A DNA stretch of 64,000 bases. Source: Streptomyces pactum (lineage in GTDB: Bacteria > Actinomycetota > Actinomycetes > Streptomycetales > Streptomycetaceae). The position numbers and the translations under genes were made by a program. Location: positions 4,588,001 through 4,652,000 of the forward strand of contig NZ_JACYXC010000001.1 in the NCBI RefSeq assembly GCF_016031615.1, written 5' to 3'. The notes under the pieces are model-generated. The model worked only from the letters and a program-made list of their open reading frames with translations, did no database searches and was not told the origin of the DNA. Below, in pieces: positions 32,533-41,258 of this stretch. How positions within the stretch are numbered: the stretch's first letter is position 1; every line of letters starts with the position of its first letter.

Positions 32533-33485
32533 GGCGCGTCGCCGCCATCGACTGCGGCACCAACTCCATCCGGCTGCTGATCGCCGACGCGGACCCGGAC
32601 ACCGGCCGGCTGCGCGAGCTGGACCGGCGGATGCGGATCGTCCGGCTCGGCCAGGGCGTGGACCGCACCGGCCGGCTGGCCCCCGAGGCGCTGGAGCGCA
32701 CCTTCGCGGCCTGCCGCGAGTACGCCGACGCCATAGCGGCCGAGGGCGGGGTGGACCGCATCCGGTTCGTCGCCACCTCGGCCTCCCGGGACGCCGAGAA
32801 CCGCGCCGACTTCGTCCGCGGCGTGGTCGGCATCCTCGGCGTGGAACCCCAGGTGATCAGCGGCGACGAGGAGGCCGAGTACTCCTTCACCGGCGCCACC
32901 CGGGAACTCGCCGGGACCCGGACCGAACCGCCGGTCCTGGTGGTGGACATCGGGGGCGGCTCCACCGAGTTCGTGCTGGGCGAGGACCGGGTGCGGGCGG
33001 CGCGCAGCGTGGACATCGGCTGCGTGCGGATGACCGAGCGCCACCTCGCGGTGGACGGCCGGGTCGCCGACGTGCCGACCGCCGCTCAGATCGCCGCGGT
33101 GGAGGCGGACATCGCCGCCGCGCTGGACCTCGCCGCGCGGACCGTGCCGCTGGAGCAGGCGCGCACCCTGGTCGGACTGGCCGGCTCGGTCACCACCGTC
33201 GCCGCCATCGCGCTGGGCCTGCCCGCCTACGACTCCACCGCCGTGCACCACTCCCGGATCTCCCTGGAGCAGGTCCGGGAGGTCACCGGCCGGCTGCTCA
33301 CCTCCACCCACGCCGAACGGGCCGCCATCCCGGTGATCCACCCGGGCCGGGTCGATGTGATCGCGGCCGGCGCCCTGGTGCTGCTGAAGATCATGGAGCG
33401 CGTCGGGGCCGCGGAGGTCGTGGTGAGCGAACACGACATCCTGGACGGCATCGCCTACGCGGCGGCGTCCGGGTCGCCCGGGTAG
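32529..33485 (+). CDS. ppx: Exopolyphosphatase / Ppx-GppA family phosphatase
   Basis: A 318-residue short-form Ppx/GppA protein with an ASKHA fold. The phosphate-1 loop is VAAIDCGTNSIRLLIAD at the N-terminus. The catalytic Glu lies in the region VISGDEEAEYSFTGA, and phosphate-2 is VVDIGGGSTEFVLG. It also has LVGLAGSVTTVAAIALGL and the conserved end VVVSEHDILDGIAYAAA. It should hydrolyse polyphosphate or pppGpp; short actinobacterial forms often prefer short-chain polyphosphate. It overlaps DUF501 by four bases, so translation is coupled. Confidence 0.95.
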   Translation: MRRVAAIDCGTNSIRLLIADADPDTGRLRELDRRMRIVRLGQGVDRTGRLAPEALERTFAACREYADAIAAEGGVDRIRFVATSASRDAENRADFVRGVVGILGVEPQVISGDEEAEYSFTGATRELAGTRTEPPVLVVDIGGGSTEFVLGEDRVRAARSVDIGCVRMTERHLAVDGRVADVPTAAQIAAVEADIAAALDLAARTVPLEQARTLVGLAGSVTTVAAIALGLPAYDSTAVHHSRISLEQVREVTGRLLTSTHAERAAIPVIHPGRVDVIAAGALVLLKIMERVGAAEVVVSEHDILDGIAYAAASGSPG

Positions 33486-33897
33486 GCGGTCCGCCCGGCG
33501 GCAGCGCCCCGCCCGCCCCCGTCGTCCCGGCTTGCGGGTGGCGCCGGAGGGTAGCCAACTCCCTTCGGGGGGTGCCCGGTTGGCGGGTGACCGGGTCAAA
33601 CGGCGGGGGGTGGGCGGAGGTTGGCGCGATCCGCTCGCTAAAGTCGTTCCTGAAGCGACGGGAGTGACGGAAGCGACGGGACAGGCCAGAGGGGCCGGAG
33701 CGACCGGTGCTGACGGGAGCCGGCCGGGCGGCCGCAGCCCGCTGACGCCGCCGGAGCGGCCGGGGCACGGCCCGCGGGCCGCTCGGCGCGGCGCGGGTGC
33801 CCGGTGCGGCGGTCCGGACGGACGGCGGAGGCCGGAGAGTGGTGCGGCGGCGGCCGGGCCCGCGGCGGACCCGGGTGAACGGATGAGGTGCGCGACG
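33486..33897. other. Spacer between ppx and ASCH gene
   Basis: About 410 bp without a gene. GCGACGGGA/GCGACGGGAG elements recur near 33655-33690. No promoter or terminator is convincing. Confidence 0.4.
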
Positions 33898-34296
33898 ATG
33901 TGGCCACGGGTGGACGGGATGCGCGGGCTGGAGCTGGGGTCGCCGGGTGCCGTGCGCGACCGGCTCAACGCCCTGGTGCTGGCGGGTGAGAAGCGGGCCA
34001 CCACGGTGCTGCTCGCCGAGTACGCGGAGGAGGCCGAGGGGATGGACCACCCCGGGGAGCGGCAGGCCCTGCTGGACAACGACGGCCGCCGGGTGGCCAC
34101 CCTTGAGATCACCGGCGTCGCGACGCACCTGTTCGGCGAGGTCCCGTGGGAGCACGCCGCGGCCGAGGGCGAGGGGGACGCCTCCGTGGAGGAGTGGCGG
34201 GCCGGACACCGGCGGTACTGGGCGGAAGCCGGGACCCCGGTGGACGACGCCACCCCGGTGGTCTGTGTGGCGTTCCGGGTGCTGGAGGACGGGTGA
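33898..34296 (+). CDS. ASCH domain protein
   Basis: A 132-residue protein from ATG 33898, chosen because GAGGTG lies 7 bp upstream; ATG 33883 is the alternative. The ASCH pattern is visible: GSPGAVRDRLNALVLAGEKRATTVLLAEY, then RVATLEITGVATHLFGEVPWEHA, and WRAGHRRYWAEAG with PVVCVAFRVL at the end. ASCH domains have a PUA-like fold and are thought to bind RNA or nucleic acid bases; some are ribonucleases or pyrimidine-nucleoside hydrolases. It has no operon partner. Confidence 0.88.
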   Translation: MWPRVDGMRGLELGSPGAVRDRLNALVLAGEKRATTVLLAEYAEEAEGMDHPGERQALLDNDGRRVATLEITGVATHLFGEVPWEHAAAEGEGDASVEEWRAGHRRYWAEAGTPVDDATPVVCVAFRVLEDG

Positions 34297-34562
34297 CGGC
34301 GGTGACCGCCTCCCGGACCGGCCGTGACCGCCTCCGGGGCCGGACGGCGGGGCGGCGGAGGGCGCGTGCCGGAGCCGGCGGACCGGCGGGGCCGCGGATG
34401 CCCGGAACCGGCGGCTCCGGGCCGTCGGCCACGGCCGGCCGGACCCCGGCGCGGTGCGTCCGGCAGGCCCCGGAGAAGGGTCCGCGCGGGCCCGGCGAGG
34501 GGGCCGCAGAGGCCCCCGGGGCGGCCCCGGGTACGGCCCGGTAGCCCCCGCCGGGAAAAACT

Positions 34563-34580
34563 TCGTGAAATCCTTCACAT
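34563..34580 (+). promoter_or_regulatory. Rex-like operator, distal to ndh
   Basis: CGTGAAATCCTTCACA (34564-34579) differs at one base from the Rex pattern TGTGAA-N4-TTCACA. It sits in a sharply AT-richer patch. The Rex redox sensor senses NADH/NAD+ and controls respiratory genes, including ndh in Bacillus, and the next gene here is ndh, about 310 bp away. The assignment is by motif and context. Confidence 0.5.
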
Positions 34581-34835
34581 GAAAAATCGGTGCGATGGCC
34601 ACATCCTGAGGTCATCGAGCCCCTTTTCATGCGCCAGCAAGGGTCGTTGACCGTCTTCCGCCGTGATTCCCAAGGGGGGCCAGGGGGTCCGGGAACCGGC
34701 TGGTTCAGCCGCGGCGGGCGGTCCCGACGCAGATCAACAGGGGTGAACAACGTACCCGCGCATGATCTGGTTCCCTCCGCCGGGTATGGCGTGGGTCACG
34801 TGGGCGGCGGAGTGTAGCAGATGCCTTTCGCATCC

Positions 34836-34873
34836 TTGTGAAGGGGCTCACGAGCACCCCCCCAACGGGTGCT
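34836..34873 (+). promoter_or_regulatory. Rex-like operator and hairpin just upstream of ndh
   Basis: TTGTGAAGGGGCTCACGA (34836-34853) matches TTGTGAA-N4-TTCACAA except for two bases. Adjoining it, AGCACCC (34853-34859) pairs with GGGTGCT (34867-34873). GATACT (34875-34880) follows, a -10-like element six bases before the ATG at 34887, suggesting a leaderless transcript; no matching -35 is seen. Confidence 0.45.
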
Positions 34874-34886
34874 GGATACTCGAATC

Positions 34887-36266
34887 ATGAGCACCACGGA
34901 GCGTCCCAGGATCCTCGTAGTAGGCGGTGGGTACGTCGGCCTGTACGCGGCGCGCCGCATCCTGAAGAAGATGCGGTACGGCGAGGCGACCGTCACGGTC
35001 GTGGACCCGCGCTCGTACATGACGTACCAGCCCTTCCTCCCCGAAGCTGCTGCCGGCAGCATCTCCCCGCGGCACGTCGTGGTTCCGCTGCGACGCGTGC
35101 TCCCCAAGGCGGAGGTCCTCACCGGTCGCGTCACGACCATCGATCAGGACCGCAAGGTCGCCACCGTCCAGCCGCTGGTCGGCTCGGCCTACGAGCTGCC
35201 CTTCGACTACCTGGTCGTGGCGCTCGGCGCGGTGTCCCGGACCTTCCCGATCCCCGGGCTCGCCGAGAACGGCATCGGCATGAAGGGCATCGAGGAGGCC
35301 ATCGGCCTGCGCAACCACGTCCTCGAACAGCTCGACAAGGCCGACTCGACCACCGATGAGGAGATCCGCCGCAAGGCGCTCACCTTCGTCTTCGTCGGCG
35401 GCGGCTTCGCCGGTGCGGAGACCATCGGCGAGGTCGAGGACATGGCGCGGGACGCCGCCAAGTACTACCCGAGCATCAAGCGCGAGGACATGCGGTTCAT
35501 CCTCGTCGACGCCGCCGACAAGATCCTCCCGGAGGTCGGCCCCAAGCTCGGCAAGTGGGGTCTGGAGCACCTCCAGAAGCGCGGTGTCGAGGTCTACCTG
35601 CAGACCTCCATGGAGTCCTGCGTCGACGGCCACGTGGTGCTCAAGAACGGCCTGGAGGTGGACTCCAGCACCATCGTGTGGACCGCGGGTGTCAAGCCCA
35701 ACCCGGCGCTGGCCCGCTTCGGCCTGCCGCTCGGCCCGCGCGGCCACGTGGACACCGCCGCCACCCTGCAGGTGAAGGGCACCGACTACATATGGGCCGC
35801 GGGCGACAACGCCCAGGTGCCGGACCTCGCCGTCGGTGAGGGCGCCTGGTGCCCGCCCAACGCCCAGCACGCGCTGCGTCAGGCCAAGGTCCTCGGCGAC
35901 AACGTCATCTCGGGCATGCGGGGCTTCCCGCAGCGCGAGTACAAGCACGCCAACAAGGGCGCCGTGGCCGGCCTGGGCCTGCACAAGGGCGTCGCCATGC
36001 TGGTCTTCGGCAAGATGAAGATCAAGCTGAAGGGCCGCCTCGCCTGGTACATGCACCGTGGCTACCACGGCATGGCGATGCCGACCTTCAACCGCAAGAT
36101 CCGCGTGCTCGCCGACTGGACGCTGGGCATGTTCCTCAAGCGCGAGGTCGTCTCGCTCGGCGCCATCGAGAACCCCCGCGAGGAGTTCTACGAGGCCGCC
36201 GCGCCGGTGTCCGCGGCCGCGGCGAAGAAGGCCGACAGCCCGGTCGAGGGGGCCAAGACCTCCTGA
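34887..36266 (+). CDS. ndh: Type II NADH dehydrogenase
   Basis: A 459-residue flavoprotein that oxidises NADH and reduces menaquinone at the inner face of the membrane without pumping protons. The FAD-binding GGGYVGLYAARRI is at the N-terminus, and the NADH-binding site is FVFVGGGFAGAETIGEVED. VWTAGVKPNP and IWAAGDNAQVPD complete the two-dinucleotide-binding-domain pattern. The C-terminal amphipathic part (RLAWYMHRGYHGMAMPTFNR) is typical of membrane attachment in NDH-2. ATG 34887 begins MSTTERPRILVVGGG; an upstream GTG at 34869 is less likely. Two Rex-like palindromes in the 590-bp upstream spacer suggest redox control. Confidence 0.95.
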   Translation: MSTTERPRILVVGGGYVGLYAARRILKKMRYGEATVTVVDPRSYMTYQPFLPEAAAGSISPRHVVVPLRRVLPKAEVLTGRVTTIDQDRKVATVQPLVGSAYELPFDYLVVALGAVSRTFPIPGLAENGIGMKGIEEAIGLRNHVLEQLDKADSTTDEEIRRKALTFVFVGGGFAGAETIGEVEDMARDAAKYYPSIKREDMRFILVDAADKILPEVGPKLGKWGLEHLQKRGVEVYLQTSMESCVDGHVVLKNGLEVDSSTIVWTAGVKPNPALARFGLPLGPRGHVDTAATLQVKGTDYIWAAGDNAQVPDLAVGEGAWCPPNAQHALRQAKVLGDNVISGMRGFPQREYKHANKGAVAGLGLHKGVAMLVFGKMKIKLKGRLAWYMHRGYHGMAMPTFNRKIRVLADWTLGMFLKREVVSLGAIENPREEFYEAAAPVSAAAAKKADSPVEGAKTS

Positions 36267-36325
36267 CCCGGCGCGGCCGGCCCGGACGCGCGCCACGCGC
36301 CGGGCGGGCCGCCGATGGTCCACAA

Positions 36326-36370
36326 CGCCGAAGGGCGCTCGCCAATCCGTGGGGCGAGCGCCCTTCGGCG
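36326..36370 (+). terminator. Strong hairpin terminator after ndh
   Basis: CGCCGAAGGGCGCTCGCC (36326-36343) pairs perfectly over 18 bp with 36353-36370; the loop is 9 nt. It lies 60 bp after the ndh stop. Confidence 0.85.
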
Positions 36371-36753
36371 TACCCGTGTCCGGGCCGGCTCGCGTCCGCC
36401 CCCGGCCCCCGTACGCGTATCCGGGTGCGGCGACGGGGAGCGGGGCCGTGCCGGGGCCGGACGGGACCCGCCCGCCCGCGCGAGGGCGCCCACGCGGCCC
36501 GTACCGCCGCGCGCCCGGCGTACCACGCCCGCGCGTCCCCGCTCCGTCGCGCAGGGCGGGCGCGGGTCTGGCTGTCCCCGCTCCCGTCGCCCACCGCGCC
36601 CGCGCGTCCCCGCCGCGCGCGTTCCCGTCGTACCCCGCGCCCCGCGGCCCGCGCCCCGCACGTCCGCGGCCATGGCGACGTACGCCGCGCACGGCCGCGT
36701 ACCGCCGCGCACGGCGCCGTGCCGCGCGCCCGCGCCCGCCGTGAACCCCCGGC

Positions 36754-36796
36754 CGTCCCGCCGCCCTCCCGCCACGGGCGGGAGGGCGGCGGGACG
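36754..36796. repeat. 20-bp perfect hairpin upstream of cfa
   Basis: CGTCCCGCCGCCCTCCCGCC (36754-36773) is followed by ACG and then its exact complement (36777-36796). No gene ends just before it on either strand. It could be a second terminator or a structure in the cfa leader. The surrounding 36371-36929 is otherwise non-coding GC-rich sequence. Confidence 0.7.
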
Positions 36797-36929
36797 GGCG
36801 TCGCCGGGGCCGTTCGGCTGAAACCCTCCTTTACCGTTTCCAGACGTGCCTGCGGGACTGGACTCCGTGCCCCACGGTGTTTACGTGGTGGGTGAACCCT
36901 TCCATGACCCGCCATCACGGAGGTGCGAC

Positions 36930-38297
36930 ATGGCCGATGCCGCCGAACGGCTCACCGCGCTCGCCGAGGAGGTGCTGGGAGCCCCGCTCCCGGTCCGTAT
37001 CCGGGCCTGGGACGGCAGCGAGGCCGGCCCTCCCGTCACGACCGGAGCGGCGGCCGCCGGCGCCCCCGTCCTGGTGCTGCGCCGCCGCCGGGCGCTCCAC
37101 CGCATGCTGTGGAAGCCCGGCGAACTGGGTCTGGCCCGGGCCTGGGTCGCCGGGGACATCGACGTCGAGGGCGATCTGTACGAGGTGCTGGACAAGCTGG
37201 CCGGGCTGCTCTGGGAGCGGGAACCGCGGTCCGGGCGGAAACCCGGCCCCGCGGCGCTGCTGCACGCCGTCCGCGACCCCCGGCTGCGCGCCGCGGCCCG
37301 CGAACTGCTCGCCCTGGCCGGGCCCGCCCTGCCACCGGCGCCGCCCGCCGAGGAGGCCCGGGAGCGGCGCGGCCCGCTGCACACCCTCCGCCGGGACAAG
37401 GCGGCCATCAGCCACCACTACGACGTCGGCAACGACTTCTACGAGATGGTGCTGGGCCCCTCGATGGTCTACTCGTGCGCCTACTGGGACCGCCCCGGTG
37501 ACGACGCCGGCGCGCTGCCCAGGCCCTTCACCCTGGAGGACGCCCAGTACGCCAAACTCGACCTGATCTGCCGCAAGTTGGACCTCGCCCCCGGTCGCCG
37601 GCTGCTGGACGTGGGCTGCGGCTGGGGGTCGATGGTGCTGCACGCCGCCCGGGAGTACGGCGTCCGGGCGGTCGGCATCACCCTCTCCGAGGAGCAGGCG
37701 GCGTACGCCCGCAAGCGCGTCGCGGACGCCGGGCTCACCGACCGGGTGGAGATCCGCGTCCAGGACTACCGGCGCGTCACGGACGGGCCGTTCGACGCCA
37801 TTTCCTCCATCGGCATGGCCGAGCACGTCGGGTCCGCCCAGTACGCCCGGTACGCCGCCGACCTGTTCCGGCTGCTGCGCCCCGGCGGACGGCTGCTCAA
37901 CCACCAGATCGCGCGCCGTCCCGAACCGGACGAGGAGGCGTACGAGGTCGACGAGTTCATCGACCGGTACGTCTTCCCCGACGGGGAGCTGGCCCCGGTC
38001 GGCCGGACCGTCGCCCAGCTGGAGGAGGCCGGTTTCGAGGTGCGGGACGTGGAGGCGCTGCGCGAGCACTACGCGCTGACGCTGCGCGCCTGGGTGGCCA
38101 ACCTGGAGGCGAACTGGACGCGGGCGGTCCGGGCCACCTCCCCGGGGCGGGCCCGGGTCTGGCGGCTGTACATGGCGGCGTCCGCGCTCTCCTTCGAACG
38201 CAACCGGATCGGCGTCAACCAGGTGCTGGCCGTCCGCACGCCGGAGTCCGGCGCGTCCGGCATGCCGCTGCGGGCCCGCGACTGGCGCGCCCGCTGA
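36930..38297 (+). CDS. cfa: Cyclopropane-fatty-acyl-phospholipid synthase family methyltransferase
   Basis: A 455-residue S-adenosylmethionine-dependent enzyme that transfers a methylene group to the double bond of membrane lipid acyl chains, or acts on a related substrate. The N-terminal domain (about 1-160) contains the lipid-binding fold with LARAWVAGDIDVEGDLYEVL. The catalytic domain has KAAISHHYDVGNDFYEMVLG and SMVYSCAYW. The SAM site is LLDVGCGWGSMVLHAA, followed by GITLSEEQ and ISSIGMAEHVG. The active-site bicarbonate-binding Glu and His lie in the last of these. ATG 36930 follows GGAGG. It is convergent with the ABC permease gene, with a shared terminator. Confidence 0.93.
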   Translation: MADAAERLTALAEEVLGAPLPVRIRAWDGSEAGPPVTTGAAAAGAPVLVLRRRRALHRMLWKPGELGLARAWVAGDIDVEGDLYEVLDKLAGLLWEREPRSGRKPGPAALLHAVRDPRLRAAARELLALAGPALPPAPPAEEARERRGPLHTLRRDKAAISHHYDVGNDFYEMVLGPSMVYSCAYWDRPGDDAGALPRPFTLEDAQYAKLDLICRKLDLAPGRRLLDVGCGWGSMVLHAAREYGVRAVGITLSEEQAAYARKRVADAGLTDRVEIRVQDYRRVTDGPFDAISSIGMAEHVGSAQYARYAADLFRLLRPGGRLLNHQIARRPEPDEEAYEVDEFIDRYVFPDGELAPVGRTVAQLEEAGFEVRDVEALREHYALTLRAWVANLEANWTRAVRATSPGRARVWRLYMAASALSFERNRIGVNQVLAVRTPESGASGMPLRARDWRAR

Positions 38298-38496
38298 CCG
38301 TGTCCGGCCGGCCCCGTGCCCACCGGCCGGCCCCGGCAGCGGGAACGGGCGGGCCCGCGGCCCCGGGGCGCGGGTGACCACGCGTCACCCGCGCCCGCGC
38401 TGCGCGCCCCACCCGTGCCCGTGCCCGCGCCCACGCGCGGCACCCGCGGGCGCGGCGGGCCCCGGAACACGCGGCCCGGGGCCCCGGGAAACGCGC

Positions 38497-38533
38497 CGGG
38501 GCCCCGGGACGCGGTCGGCGTCCCGGGGCCCCG
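38497..38533. terminator. Bidirectional hairpin between cfa and ABC permease
   Basis: CGGGGCCCCGGGACGC (38497-38512) pairs perfectly over 16 bp with 38518-38533; the loop is GGTCG. It lies between the convergent stops. Confidence 0.8.
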
Positions 38534-38556
38534 TTCGTGCGGGCCGGCCGTGGTGC

Positions 38557-41100
38557 CTACTCGGCCTTGATGGCGGCCAGCATGTTGAGCTTCGCGGCGC
38601 GGCGGGCCGGCCAGAGCGCGGCCAGCACACCGACCAGTCCGGCCAGCACCAGGAAGATCACGATCCGGCCCCAGGGCAGCACCAGGGTGTAGGTGGACAG
38701 GCCGCTGGCGATCAGCTCACCGGCCGCCCAGCCGAAGAACAGACCCAGGCCCACCCCGAGCACCCCGCCGAAGAGCGAGATGACCAGCGACTCCAGCCGG
38801 ACCATGCGCTTGATGCCGCGCCGGTCCAGGCCGATCGCCCGCAGCATGCCGATCTCCTGCGACCGCTCGAAGACCGACATCGCCAGGGTGTTGATGACGC
38901 CCAGGACGGCGACGATGACCGCCATGCCGAGCAGGCCGTAGAGCATGTTCAGCATCAGGTTGAAGAACTGGGCGATGTCGTTGGAGACGTCGTCCATGGT
39001 CTGCACCCGGATCGCCGGGTTGTCGCCGAGCGCCTTCTCCAGCTTCTCCTGGGTGGCCTCGGTCGGGCCGCCGTCCGTCTTCAGCATCACCTGGAAGTCG
39101 TTGACGCGGTCGACGTGCGGGGTGAGCGTGGCGTTGTCCACCATGACCCCGCGGATCATCTCGTTGCCCTCGTAGATCCCGCCGACCTCCATGGTCTCCC
39201 GGGCGCGGTCCTCGAAGGTGACGTCGAGGGTGGTGCCGACCTTCCAGCCCTTGTCCTCGGCCATGTCCTCGTCCACCACGACGGTGTTCCCGCGGAGCGC
39301 GGAGAACGAGCCCGCGGAGAACTTGAGGTCGACCAGCTGCTGAATCTCCTTGCCGTCGACGCCCATGATCGTCTCGTCGTCCCGGCCGATGAGCGTCTCG
39401 GACATCCGCAGCGGGCTGGAGGCGGTGACCACGTCCAGGCCGGCCAGCTTCTTCCCGACCTCGGGGGAGAGCGGCGTGCTGGAGTCCACGTCGCCCATCG
39501 AGACGAAGAAGTCCGCGCTCAGGGAGTCCCGGGCCATCTTGTCGATGCTCTTCTGCACGCTGCCCGCGATCACCGTCAGACCGGTGATCAGGGTGAGTCC
39601 GATCATCAGCGCGGAGGCGGTGGCGGCGGTCCGGCGCGGGTTGCGCACCGCGTTCTGCCGGGCCAGCTTGCCGGAGATGCCGAAGGCGCGCAGCACCGGG
39701 CCGACGGCGGCGATCAGCGGCCGGGACAGCAGCGGGGTCAGCACGAAGACGCCGATCAGCAGCACCACGGCGCCCAGCCCCATGATGGTCTTGCCGTCGT
39801 CCATGGAGGTGCCGCTGATCACCATCACGGCACCGATGGCGGCCAGTACGGCGCCGATGCTGTTGCGCACCACCAGGCTGCGGGTGGTGGCCACGGCGTG
39901 CACGCTGTTCATCGCGGCCACCGGGGGGATCTTCGCGGCGCGGCGGCCCGGCAGCCAGGCGGCGAGCACGGTCACCACGACACCGACCACCAGGGCGGTG
40001 ATCACGGTGTTCGGCGAGATGACCAGCGGGCCGTCCGGGACGGTGGCGCCGGTGGAGCTGAGCAGCGAGCGCAGCCCGGCGCCGATGCCGATGCCGGCCA
40101 CCAGACCGACCACGGACGCCACCAGACCCACCAGGGTGGCCTCGATCAGCACCGAGCGGGTCACCTGGCGGCGGCTGGCGCCGACCGCGCGGAGCAGGGC
40201 CAGCTCCTTGGTGCGCTGGGCGACCAGCATGGTGAAGGTGTTGGCGATGATGAAGATGCCCACGAAGAGCGCGATGCCGGCGAAGACCAGCATGATGGTC
40301 TGCAGGGTGCTGCTGCTCTGCTCGATGGCCTCGGCCTGGTCGTCGGAGAGCTTCTTGCCGGTGAAGGACTCGGCCTCGCCCTTGGGCAGGATCTTGTCCA
40401 CCGCGGCCTTCAGCGCCTCCTGGGAGGTGCCGGGGGCGGCCTTGAGGTCGATCTCGTTGTACGCGCCGGGCTTCGCGAACAGCTTCTGCGCGGTCGGGGT
40501 GTCGAACAGCGCGAGCGAGCCGCCGGCCGCGACGTTGCCGTCGTCGGTGGTGAAGACGCCGGTGATCTTCTGCTCCAGCACCGGGCCGTCCACCGAGAGC
40601 CGGATGGTGTCCCCGACCTTGTAGCCGCCCTTGTCGGCGCTCTTGGTGTCCAGGGCCACCTCACCGGCGGCGCGGGGTCCGCGGCCGTCCTGCATGGTGT
40701 AGCGGGAGTCCTTGCCGTCCTTGCCCGGGTAGTAGTTGGACCCCATGGTGGAGAAGCCGGCGCCGAGCAGGTCGCCGTCCTTGTCGGCCAGGGCGGTGAA
40801 TCCGGAGACGGAGGCGGTGACCCGCTCCACGCCCGGCAGTGCGGAGGCGCGGTCCAGGAGCTGCTGGCTCAGGTCGGGGGCGGCGCCGGGCTTGTTCTTG
40901 TCGGCGTCGTCGGTCTCGGGCTTGATGGCGACGTCGACGTGGCTGAAGCCCTTTTCCGAGCTCTTCCGGTAGGCGTCGGAGATGGTGTTGGTGAACACCA
41001 GGGTGCCGGCGACGAACGCCACGCCGAGGAAGACGGCGAGCACGGTCATCAGCAGCCTGGCCTTGTGCGCGAGGACGTTGCGCAAGGCGGTACGGAACAT
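38557..41100 (-). CDS. FtsX-like ABC transporter permease
   Basis: The 847-residue protein starts MFRTALRNVLAHKARLLMTVLAVFLGVAFVAG. That is an N-terminal MacB/FtsX-type helix, followed by a large extracytoplasmic domain. Then come three helices (STLQTIMLVFAGIALFVGIFIIANTFTMLVAQRTKELALLRAVG region), a central helix pair, a second extracellular domain and a final three-helix FtsX domain (MFNMLYGLLGMAVIVAVLGVINTLAMSV-like, then AVFERSQEIGMLRAIGLDRRG). The duplicated FtsX organisation is typical of exporters of lipids, peptides or lipoproteins rather than importers. The ATPase partner is encoded 158 bp upstream on the same strand. No substrate can be inferred. Confidence 0.93.
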   Translation of the reverse strand: MFRTALRNVLAHKARLLMTVLAVFLGVAFVAGTLVFTNTISDAYRKSSEKGFSHVDVAIKPETDDADKNKPGAAPDLSQQLLDRASALPGVERVTASVSGFTALADKDGDLLGAGFSTMGSNYYPGKDGKDSRYTMQDGRGPRAAGEVALDTKSADKGGYKVGDTIRLSVDGPVLEQKITGVFTTDDGNVAAGGSLALFDTPTAQKLFAKPGAYNEIDLKAAPGTSQEALKAAVDKILPKGEAESFTGKKLSDDQAEAIEQSSSTLQTIMLVFAGIALFVGIFIIANTFTMLVAQRTKELALLRAVGASRRQVTRSVLIEATLVGLVASVVGLVAGIGIGAGLRSLLSSTGATVPDGPLVISPNTVITALVVGVVVTVLAAWLPGRRAAKIPPVAAMNSVHAVATTRSLVVRNSIGAVLAAIGAVMVISGTSMDDGKTIMGLGAVVLLIGVFVLTPLLSRPLIAAVGPVLRAFGISGKLARQNAVRNPRRTAATASALMIGLTLITGLTVIAGSVQKSIDKMARDSLSADFFVSMGDVDSSTPLSPEVGKKLAGLDVVTASSPLRMSETLIGRDDETIMGVDGKEIQQLVDLKFSAGSFSALRGNTVVVDEDMAEDKGWKVGTTLDVTFEDRARETMEVGGIYEGNEMIRGVMVDNATLTPHVDRVNDFQVMLKTDGGPTEATQEKLEKALGDNPAIRVQTMDDVSNDIAQFFNLMLNMLYGLLGMAVIVAVLGVINTLAMSVFERSQEIGMLRAIGLDRRGIKRMVRLESLVISLFGGVLGVGLGLFFGWAAGELIASGLSTYTLVLPWGRIVIFLVLAGLVGVLAALWPARRAAKLNMLAAIKAE

Positions 41101-41258
41101 GGGTGTGGTCAGTCCTGGTCAGAGGGCCGGTACGGGCGGCGGCGAAGCGTTCGGCGGGGCCGGTGGCCGGCCGGTCGGCGCGGCGGGCGGTGCCGGGGCA
41201 CGTCCTGGTCGGGGACGGGCCCGGGTGGGCGGGAGGCCGGCGGTAAGCCGGCCGCGGG

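Noticed and set aside
34590..34817. Small 75-residue gene in the ndh upstream region
   Set aside because: No ribosome site, low-complexity sequence, and it overlaps presumed regulatory DNA.
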